Assembly (NCBI GenBank): GCA_938028745.1
Contig: CALIZL010000025.1
Location: 1-11,309, forward strand
DNA from: an uncultured Prevotella sp.
GTDB lineage: Bacteria; Bacteroidota; Bacteroidia; Bacteroidales; Bacteroidaceae
Direction of reading: 5' to 3'
Length of the DNA stretch: 11,309 nucleotides
A program made the position numbers and the translations under genes. Below are positions 6,263-11,309 of this stretch, one piece after another (the stretch's first letter is position 1; each line of letters starts with the position of its first letter). The notes under the pieces are model-generated. The model was given only the letters and a program-made list of their open reading frames with translations, did not search any database and was not told the DNA's origin.

Positions 6263-6290
6263 GGTTCGGCCGCGAGTTGTTGCGGCCACC
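6263..6290. other. GC-rich inverted repeat between lipoprotein and hydrolase genes
   Basis: GGCCGC (6268-6273) and GCGGCC (6282-6287) form a perfect 6-bp inverted repeat around 8 nt, and GGT / ACC outside can extend it past a TC bulge. It lies between two minus-strand genes. No T run follows on the minus strand, so it is at best a weak terminator or an mRNA processing stem. Confidence 0.4.
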
Positions 6291-6356
6291 CCACATGCTG
6301 AACAAATAGGATATGGCCGCAATATGTTTTTGTCTTATTTACTTAAAAGGCTCTCT

Positions 6357-7094
6357 TTATTCGGGAATCGACAACGGTTCTATGTCGGGTTGGTTAATTC
6401 GTGGGTTAACATAAGCCTTCATACGTCCGTTAAGCACCTTGGGGTTAAGCAACTTAACGAGCTTTTCCGAACTCTCCACGTTCAAATAATTAAGCAAACT
6501 AACCGCAGCCTCCATGTCGGGATGTGCCTTGGCAAATGCCAAACAGGCGGTTTCTAGTTTCTTATACAATGCCTCTTCGCGGTCCGAGAACTTCTTCTCC
6601 ACGTCATCGTTTATCTTTCCAGCCGCCAGCCGCTTGTTCCATTCCGCAGTAAAGTCTCTTATCTCCAAGTTGATTGGCTGCACAGCCTGTTCCACCTCGT
6701 TGAGTTCGCGATAGAACTTGCTGCCACTATAACGCCATCCTTTGTTGATGTCGCCCTCTATAACCATCTCTTCGCCAGGTACAGCCACGCTGTAGAACCC
6801 TGCAAGCATGTCGTATTTGTCGTTTGCCATGTCGCTAACGGTCATCACCGCCGCACTGTCTAGGTGCATGGTGAAATCGAACTCACCGCCTTTTGTGCTT
6901 ATTATGGTGTCGTGAGCAACGGGTTCGCCATTTTCAATGGCCATAATCGAGAATACCAACGTATCTTTTACGCCTTCTAGCTTACCCTTTATGCGTAAGC
7001 TCTTGTTGTCGGTTTGGCTGCATTGCACAAAGCAAAGTGCTGTAAGGAGCAGTGCCACTAGTGTTTTAAATGTTCTGTTCATGTTGTTAGTCAT
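6357..7094 (-). CDS. DUF4369-like lipoprotein without a thioredoxin domain
   Basis: The 245-residue protein has a lipoprotein-type signal: positive MNRTFK, a hydrophobic core LVALLLTALCFV, then Cys25. The residues before the Cys (FVQ) are a loose lipobox, which Bacteroidetes tolerate. Residues about 32-125 (I-K-G-K-L-E-G-V-K-D-T-L-V-F onward) resemble the DUF4369 beta domain found at the N-terminus of Bacteroidetes TlpA-like thiol-disulfide proteins. A helical region follows (about 130-225). Those relatives usually go on to an AhpC/TSA-thioredoxin domain with a CxxC motif; this one stops at residue 245 with none, and the 144 bp behind it encode none. It may be a stand-alone form or an old truncation. 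The start could also be the ATG four codons in (7082). Function is unknown; location is probably membrane-anchored in the periplasm. Confidence 0.7.
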   Translation of the reverse strand: MTNNMNRTFKTLVALLLTALCFVQCSQTDNKSLRIKGKLEGVKDTLVFSIMAIENGEPVAHDTIISTKGGEFDFTMHLDSAAVMTVSDMANDKYDMLAGFYSVAVPGEEMVIEGDINKGWRYSGSKFYRELNEVEQAVQPINLEIRDFTAEWNKRLAAGKINDDVEKKFSDREEALYKKLETACLAFAKAHPDMEAAVSLLNYLNVESSEKLVKLLNPKVLNGRMKAYVNPRINQPDIEPLSIPE

Positions 7095-7119
7095 TTAAAA
7101 TTAAGTTATTAAAAAGTAT

Positions 7120-7136
7120 ATGTCAGTAACAGACAT
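7120..7136. promoter_or_regulatory. Near-perfect 17-bp palindrome upstream of the lipoprotein gene
   Basis: ATGTCAGT and ACAGACAT flank a central A with one mismatch per arm. The site lies 26 nt before the annotated ATG at 7094, next to a poor -7-like TACTTTTT (7118-7111, minus strand). Its placement suits an operator, but no clear -33 box supports the promoter. The symmetry is seen; the role is inferred. Confidence 0.25.
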
Positions 7137-7317
7137 TAATGAAGTAAATTAGCCCGTCAAGCCTATTCTTTGTCTTTCTTGTTTCTTAGCTTGGGCTCTT
7201 TCGTACAAAAATCGCAAGTTGTTAGCCTGCAAACTCACTTAGGAGGGGACCGATTTAGTGGCTCGAAAAAACTGCAATGCCTGCGTAGCAAGTCTAGTTT
7301 TCAAGCCATTAAGCCGC

Positions 7318-8715
7318 TTAGAACCCGAAAAAGCGATGTGCGTTGTTATAGCAAACGTCTTCGACCAGCGCGCCCAACGAGTTGATGTCGGCAGGCAGGA
7401 GCCCTTTTGCCACATCGTTGCCCAAGAGATTGCAAAGCAAACGCCTGAAATACTCGTGCCGAACAAGCGAGAGCAACGAACGCGAACCCGTGGAAACGCC
7501 AATGGAACGCCCCAAAAGGCCGAAACGCGAGAGGGCATTTATCTGTTCGCTGATGTCTCCCGGCTGTGCGTTAGACCACCATCCCATGCCGAATTGCAGC
7601 TTTCCTGGTATGCCAGGCTCTTGAAAATTGCCCGTCATAGAGCAGAGCATGTCGTTGTCGGCAGGGTTCATGCAGGTCAATATGGTGCGGGTCAGCTTGC
7701 CGCGCGTGTGCAAGTCGTCGAGAAAATGGCTCATGGCATGCGCCGTATAGGGCTCGCCAATCGAGTCGGCACCCACGCCTTGCCCCAAGGCATTGTACAA
7801 AAGCGAATTGTTGTCGAGCAGAATACCATAATGATATTGTTGTGTCCAATTGCTTTCTTGGTTCATTTCGGCCGTACGTTTCAAAAAGCAGTGCTTGTAT
7901 TGGCGCACTTCTCCACGCGAAAGGTCTTGTCCGCGCATGGACTTTTCAAAGATTATCTCTATTTGCGAGTCGGTATATTCCTCGTCGTAAAACTCTTCTA
8001 GTTGGTGGTCGGCCATGCAACAGCCGTTTTGCGCAAAGAAGTCATGTCGGCTTTGCAAGGCATCCATCATGCTCTCAAAGGTAGAAATTTCTATGTTTGC
8101 TGCCTCGCCCAACTGTTTTACGTAGCCGCGAAACTCTTTCTTTTCGATGTTCATGGCCTTGTCGGGTCGCCAAGTGGGTAACATCTGCATGTCACATCCC
8201 TCACGTTTCAGTTTCCGATGGTGATCAAGGGTGTCTATTGGGTCGTCGATGGTGCAAACACAAGCTATGCGAAAGCGGCGTAACAGCGACCGCGCGCTAA
8301 GTTCTCCACTTTGCAACTGCTCGTTGCAAGCATCGAATATGCGGCGAGCCGACTGCGCATTCAGTGGCCCATTAATTCCGAAAACCGACTTCAAGGCCAA
8401 GTGCGACCACAGGTATAGCGGACTGCGCATGAGGTAAGGCATGGTTTGTGCCCACTTTTCAAAGCGTTGCCAGTCGTCGGCCTCCGTTCCCGTGCAGTAT
8501 TTCTCTTCCACGCCATTTGCTCTCATGGCCCTCCATGCGTAGGGGTTGTTTTCCATCCATATGCTGGTGATGGTGTGGAAGGTGCGGTTTTCGGCCACAT
8601 CGTGCGGCGAAATGTGGCTGTGATAGTCTATCACCGCCACTCGCTGCGCATGTTTGCGATATAGTTCTTGGGCAAAATCGGTCTCAAGAAGAAATTTTTC
8701 GTCTATATTTAGCAT
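7318..8715 (-). CDS. uxaC: Divergent uronate isomerase (UxaC-like) homologue
   Basis: UxaC isomerises glucuronate to fructuronate and galacturonate to tagaturonate. The 465 residues match the family length and align throughout: DYHSHISP (30-37, metal ligands H32 and H34), TIDDPIDTL, LPTWRPDKA, ADHQLEEFY, QYHYG, RHEYFRR and the C-terminal YNNA. Several positions that are nearly invariant in the E. coli and Bacteroides enzymes are changed. TDSRS reads TGSRS, with G410 where the beta-strand-8 Asp of the amidohydrolase fold is expected. RNNN reads LDNN, LGPD reads LGQG, and WWFND reads WWSNA. It may therefore have altered or lost activity, or act on something else. No other uronate gene is in the window. 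It is divergent from the asparaginase gene and lies 223 bp ahead of the lipoprotein gene on the same strand. Homology is secure; present activity is doubtful. Confidence 0.85.
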   Translation of the reverse strand: MLNIDEKFLLETDFAQELYRKHAQRVAVIDYHSHISPHDVAENRTFHTITSIWMENNPYAWRAMRANGVEEKYCTGTEADDWQRFEKWAQTMPYLMRSPLYLWSHLALKSVFGINGPLNAQSARRIFDACNEQLQSGELSARSLLRRFRIACVCTIDDPIDTLDHHRKLKREGCDMQMLPTWRPDKAMNIEKKEFRGYVKQLGEAANIEISTFESMMDALQSRHDFFAQNGCCMADHQLEEFYDEEYTDSQIEIIFEKSMRGQDLSRGEVRQYKHCFLKRTAEMNQESNWTQQYHYGILLDNNSLLYNALGQGVGADSIGEPYTAHAMSHFLDDLHTRGKLTRTILTCMNPADNDMLCSMTGNFQEPGIPGKLQFGMGWWSNAQPGDISEQINALSRFGLLGRSIGVSTGSRSLLSLVRHEYFRRLLCNLLGNDVAKGLLPADINSLGALVEDVCYNNAHRFFGF

Positions 8716-8745
8716 TATAGATAAGTTTCTTTGTTGTGTTGATTA

Positions 8746-8806
8746 CTGCAAAACCGACAGGCACAAACAGCCTTTCGGCTACACTTTGCAGGCTAGTCGC
8801 TGCAAA
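8746..8806 (-). promoter_or_regulatory. Possible structured leader of the uronate isomerase message
   Basis: On the minus strand TTTGCAG (8806-8800) can pair with CTGCAAA (8791-8785) over 7 bp. The same CTGCAAA could pair instead with a second TTTGCAG at 8752-8746. Between them AGCC-GAAA-GGCT (around 8769-8781) makes a short hairpin with a GNRA-type loop. The segment is 31-91 nt before the start codon, inside the predicted 5' untranslated region. The pairings are short and could be chance. Confidence 0.3.
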
Positions 8807-8858
8807 CGATAACACAATGCCTAAAACAAGGTGTTCTAAGCCTTTTGTTTACGCAACG

Positions 8859-8889
8859 CAAATATACGTTTATTTTTTGATTTACGAAA
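8859..8889 (-). promoter_or_regulatory. Candidate promoter of the uronate isomerase gene
   Basis: The minus strand has TATATTTG at 8866-8859, an exact TAnnTTTG match. About 20 nt upstream only a TTTC (8889-8886) stands where TTTG is expected. It would give a leader of roughly 135 nt. The box overlaps the region just upstream of the asparaginase promoter on the other strand, so the two may interfere. Confidence 0.45.
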
Positions 8890-8906
8890 GATTTGACGTA
8901 AATTTG
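8876..8906 (+). promoter_or_regulatory. Promoter of the asparaginase gene
   Basis: TTTG at 8876-8879, 19 nt, then TAAATTTG at 8899-8906 matches both boxes and the spacing of the Bacteroidetes housekeeping promoter. Transcription would start near 8913, about 25 nt ahead of the ATG at 8938. Confidence 0.75.
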
Positions 8907-8937
8907 CAGCAAAAATTAAGTTTAAAAAATTGTCGTT

Positions 8938-9987
8938 ATGGCAAGTTTCACATATCAAAGAACCAACAAGGTTTTGCTTATCTACACGGGCGGAACTATC
9001 GGAATGGGCCAAAATCCTACTACGGGAGCTCTCGAACCGCTCGACTTTAACCACTTGGTAGAAAATCTACCTGAATTTAAGTACCTTAAAACGGGCATCG
9101 AGGTGTATCAGTTTGCCTCGCCCATCGATTCTAGCGACATGGCTCCGCGGCTGTGGGCGCACCTTGTGAACATCATTGCCGACAACTACGACCATTACGA
9201 CGGCTTTGTTATTTTGCACGGAACGGATACGATGGCCTACACGGCATCGGCCCTTTCGTTTATGTTGGAAAACCTTACCAAGCCCGTTGTGTTAACAGGT
9301 AGCCAATTGCCCATTGGCCAATTGCGCACCGACGGCAAGGAAAACCTTGTTACAAGCATCGACTTGGCGGCCTCGCACCACGAAGACGGCACGCCAATGG
9401 TGCCAGAGGTATGTATATATTTCAGTGGAAAACTGTTGCGCGGCAACCGTTCGACCAAGCAAAACGCCGAAGGGTTTAATGCTTTCGAGTCGTTTAATTA
9501 TCCCTCGCTTTGCGATGCGGGCATCAACTTTAACTTTCATCACCACGAAATATTAAAGCCAAACTACGAGCAACCTATGGTGCCGCACACCGCTCTCGAC
9601 TCCAATCTCACGATATTATCTATCTTTCCTGGCATACAAGAAAACATTGTTCGCCACATGATAGAGGCTCCCGAACTTCGTAGTATCGTTATGAGAAGTT
9701 ACGGTAGCGGCAACGCTCCGCAACATCCGTGGTTGATGAAACTGCTAAAAGAGGCCGCCAACCGCGGTGTGGTGGTGGTGAACATCAGCCAATGTATTGC
9801 CGGAAGTGTTGAAATGGAACGTTACGACACGGGTTTTCAGCTGAAAAATGCAGGCGTAGTGACGGGTTACGACAGCACTGTTGAGGCTGCCTTGGCCAAA
9901 CTGATGTTTCTGCAAGGCATGTATCGCGACAACGGAATGGTAAGAAAGCTGATGCACAAGAGCATCGCCGGCGAAATATCGGTATAG
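8938..9987 (+). CDS. ansA: Type I L-asparaginase
   Basis: It hydrolyses asparagine to aspartate and ammonia. The 349 residues show the two family signatures: YTGGTIGM (16-23) with the nucleophile Thr (T20 by alignment to the TGGT motif), and HGTDTMAYTAS (94-104) with the second-centre Thr-Asp pair (T96, D97). K134 in RTDGKEN completes the active site, and SPIDSSDM (61-68) matches the substrate-binding loop. No signal peptide is present, so it is a cytoplasmic type I enzyme, in line with its length. It has its own promoter, and the next gene on its 3' side is convergent, so it is probably a single-gene unit. Confidence 0.93.
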   Translation: MASFTYQRTNKVLLIYTGGTIGMGQNPTTGALEPLDFNHLVENLPEFKYLKTGIEVYQFASPIDSSDMAPRLWAHLVNIIADNYDHYDGFVILHGTDTMAYTASALSFMLENLTKPVVLTGSQLPIGQLRTDGKENLVTSIDLAASHHEDGTPMVPEVCIYFSGKLLRGNRSTKQNAEGFNAFESFNYPSLCDAGINFNFHHHEILKPNYEQPMVPHTALDSNLTILSIFPGIQENIVRHMIEAPELRSIVMRSYGSGNAPQHPWLMKLLKEAANRGVVVVNISQCIAGSVEMERYDTGFQLKNAGVVTGYDSTVEAALAKLMFLQGMYRDNGMVRKLMHKSIAGEISV

Positions 9988-9996
9988 TTTAAGGCG

Positions 9997-10020
9997 GCGT
10001 GTGCCCGCTAAGGGCAACGC
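9997..10020. terminator. Hairpin between the convergent asparaginase and small membrane protein genes
   Basis: GCGT and TGCCC (9997-10006, one bulged G) pair with GGGCA and ACGC (10012-10020) around a GCTAA loop, nine base pairs in all. It sits exactly between the two stop codons (9987 and 10023). Neither strand has a T run behind it, so it would be a poor classical intrinsic terminator but could block 3' decay or act with a factor. Confidence 0.4.
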
Positions 10021-10022
10021 TG

Positions 10023-10178
10023 TTATGCGCTGAAATAAGTGAAATACAAGTAAGCCAAGATGGCCAACAGCACCGATACGACAACAAGACGTATCAGGCA
10101 ACCTGTAACTTTCTTAACTACCACCACGCCAATGATGATGGCCACAAGCACAAAGATAAAATAAGATAAGCTCGACAT
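10023..10178 (-). CDS. Small two-helix membrane protein, 51 residues
   Basis: The frame starts 4 nt after the pseudouridine synthase stop and ends at TAA 10023-10025. It begins MSSLSYFIFVLVAIIIGVVV. Residues about 6-21 form one hydrophobic helix. A short positive loop follows (KKVTGCLIR, 22-30), and a second helix spans about 31-45 (L-V-V-V-S-V-L-L-A-I-L-A). The end is aromatic (Y-L-Y-F-T-Y-F-S-A). The positive loop would face the cytoplasm, with both ends outside. The tight spacing suggests transcription with the upstream gene. I do not recognise a family. The coherent membrane topology and placement argue that it is real rather than chance. The single Cys (27) sits in the loop. Confidence 0.7.
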   Translation of the reverse strand: MSSLSYFIFVLVAIIIGVVVVKKVTGCLIRLVVVSVLLAILAYLYFTYFSA

Positions 10179-10182
10179 AAGT

Positions 10183-11070
10183 TTATTTGAATAATTGTTT
10201 AAAGGTTTGGGGTATGGGTGTGTTAAATTCCATCCGTTCGCGTGTTACGGGATGATAGAAACACAGCATGTAAGCGTGTAGGCATAAGCGGCCAATGGGA
10301 TTGTCGCCATTACCATATTTAAGGTCGCCACACACGGGATGACCTATGTCTGCCGAGTGTACGCGTATTTGGTTCTTGCGACCCGTTTCTAGTTTATATT
10401 CAACCAACGAGTGGGTTGTCGTACGTTTCAGCACATGAAAGTGGGTAACGGCATACTTTCCGCCATTATCCACGGGCGACGAGTATGTGACATACGAGCT
10501 ATTGTCTTTCAACCAGCTGCTTATTGTTCCGCCTTCGTCTACGATTTCACCAGAAACCACGGCCACATAGCGGCGGTCGTACACCATGTCGTGCCAATTG
10601 TGTTCCAATATTTGCTCGGTTTCCATGTCCTTGGCGTAAACCAACAGACCGCTTGTTTCGCGGTCGAGCCGATGTACCACATGTGCGCGACACTTCTGAC
10701 CGCTGTTTTCAAAGTAAGTGTCGAGTATGGCTTTAACATTCAGCGACGAGTGTCCGGCAGCCATAGACAGCACGCCCACACTCTTGTCCACAACAATGAG
10801 GTAGCGGTCTTCGTACACAATCTTGATATAGCGGCTCTTAAACGGAGTCGCCTTTTTTGTTCGGCTCACTGTTACCTTCATACCAGGTACAAGCTGATAG
10901 TCGAACTGCGTAACGCACTTGCCGTTTACACACACGCCATGTCCACGCAGAATGTCTTTCAGCTTGTTTCGACTTTTACCTTTGACATTGCGCGGCAGCC
11001 AATCTAGCAGCGTGCTTTCTTCGGCCACGTCATAGCGGTCGTAGTCCTGCCCTTTGTTTTTATTGTTCAT
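10183..11070 (-). CDS. RluA-family RNA pseudouridine synthase with S4 domain
   Basis: It isomerises uridine to pseudouridine in rRNA or tRNA. Counting from the ATG at 11070 the protein has 295 residues. An S4 RNA-binding domain spans about 19-70 (LLDWLPRNVKGKSRNKLKDIL, then the G-V-C-V-N-G turn). The catalytic domain carries YEDRYLIVVDK (86-96) and the hallmark HRLDRETSG (133-141), where D136 is the catalytic Asp. TGRKNQIRVH and GHPVCGDLKYG are the usual later motifs. The frame is open up to an ATG at 11139, but the predicted promoter (11100-11130) lies inside that extension and the extra residues resemble no domain, so 11070 is preferred. The fold matches RluD/RluA-type enzymes, but the target base cannot be read from sequence. 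The small membrane protein gene follows 4 nt later. Confidence 0.88.
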   Translation of the reverse strand: MNNKNKGQDYDRYDVAEESTLLDWLPRNVKGKSRNKLKDILRGHGVCVNGKCVTQFDYQLVPGMKVTVSRTKKATPFKSRYIKIVYEDRYLIVVDKSVGVLSMAAGHSSLNVKAILDTYFENSGQKCRAHVVHRLDRETSGLLVYAKDMETEQILEHNWHDMVYDRRYVAVVSGEIVDEGGTISSWLKDNSSYVTYSSPVDNGGKYAVTHFHVLKRTTTHSLVEYKLETGRKNQIRVHSADIGHPVCGDLKYGNGDNPIGRLCLHAYMLCFYHPVTRERMEFNTPIPQTFKQLFK

Positions 11071-11099
11071 GTTTTTGCGCCACATAAGTATATATTGTG

Positions 11100-11130
11100 C
11101 AAAGTTACTAAAAAAGGAGCATACCTTAAA
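11100..11130 (-). promoter_or_regulatory. Promoter of the pseudouridine synthase gene
   Basis: On the minus strand TAACTTTG (11107-11100) matches TAnnTTTG, and TTTA (11130-11127) lies 19 nt upstream in the -33 position. The expected start near 11093 is about 23 nt before the ATG at 11070 and downstream of the ATG at 11139, which settles the choice of start codon. Confidence 0.6.
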
Positions 11131-11137
11131 GGTACGC
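11109..11137 (-). terminator. Possible terminator of a gene beyond the right edge
   Basis: On the minus strand GCGTACC and GGTATGC (11137-11119, one G-T wobble) form a 7-bp stem around TTTAA, then TCC and six T. This would end a minus-strand transcript arriving from outside the window. Its symmetry also overlaps the -33 region of the pseudouridine synthase promoter, so an operator is the alternative. No coding sequence is seen from 11140 to the end of the window. Confidence 0.4.
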
Positions 11138-11309
11138 AACCCCCATTTTTCACCGAAACCAAGCCTTGTGATAATTGATTATAGTGTTTCTAGATTTGCT
11201 AGACTTTCTTGTTATGCTAGCGCAGCACATAAGCCACAGATGCTAAATAGGGAGATTCAGTAAATATCTAACTAATTGTTTGTCAGTGTAATATATTATT
11301 TGTACCTTT

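Noticed and set aside
7258..8001. Long plus-strand frame opposite the uronate isomerase gene
   Set aside because: It is the antisense shadow of a well-supported gene and shows no family features.
7223..8795. 11-bp inverted repeat (TAGCCTGCAAA) on both sides of the uronate isomerase gene, as if a mobile cassette
   Set aside because: In 11 kb many 11-mer matches on either strand are expected by chance, and the flanks beyond it do not match.
11279..11302. TTTG and ATTATTTG near the right edge as a rightward promoter
   Set aside because: The -7 box does not match TAnnTTTG and the 12-nt spacing is too short.
1..11309. CRISPR arrays, tRNA or rRNA genes, restriction or phage-defence genes
   Set aside because: None seen: the two tandem arrays have no spacers of CRISPR type, and no defence family was recognised.

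Overview
The window looks like chromosomal DNA from a Prevotella-like member of the Bacteroidales. The support is: promoter boxes of the Bacteroidetes form (TTTG, about 19-20 nt, then TAnnTTTG) ahead of several genes; no Shine-Dalgarno sequences at most starts; a chorismate mutase domain fused to the C-terminus of a DAHP synthase, an arrangement known from Prevotella; a DUF4369-type lipoprotein; and a decayed IS5-type transposase.

Layout. Bases 1-673 hold no intact gene. A broken transposase N-terminus (157-323, minus strand) is the only coding trace recognised there. Bases 674-5103 form an aromatic amino-acid block on the plus strand: promoter, a 17-residue Phe/Tyr-rich leader peptide, an intrinsic terminator just before the first gene, then prephenate dehydratase (pheA), a class I/II aminotransferase, a DAHP synthase-chorismate mutase fusion and prephenate dehydrogenase (tyrA). 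Bases 5104-5393 are a convergent spacer with a 22-bp tandem array of palindromic units. Next, on the minus strand, come a secreted alpha/beta hydrolase (5394-6212), a DUF4369-like lipoprotein (6357-7094) and a divergent uronate isomerase homologue (7318-8715). A type I asparaginase (8938-9987) is on the plus strand, divergent from the uronate isomerase gene. A 51-residue two-helix membrane protein (10023-10178) and an RluA-family pseudouridine synthase (10183-11070) sit on the minus strand, probably as a two-gene unit.

How the genes work together. The four aromatic genes cover entry to the shikimate pathway (DAHP synthase), chorismate to prephenate (mutase), and both branches from prephenate (dehydratase to phenylpyruvate, dehydrogenase to 4-hydroxyphenylpyruvate). 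The aminotransferase is the likely last step for Phe and Tyr. All of them lie behind one leader whose peptide has seven consecutive aromatic codons. Its RNA shows a complete 1:2 / 2:3 / 3:4 set of alternative pairings, so translation-coupled transcription attenuation sensing both Phe and Tyr is strongly suggested.

The best leads are this attenuator, the uronate isomerase homologue that lacks the usual beta-strand-8 aspartate and several other normally invariant residues, the 22-bp palindromic array, and the small membrane protein behind the pseudouridine synthase gene.
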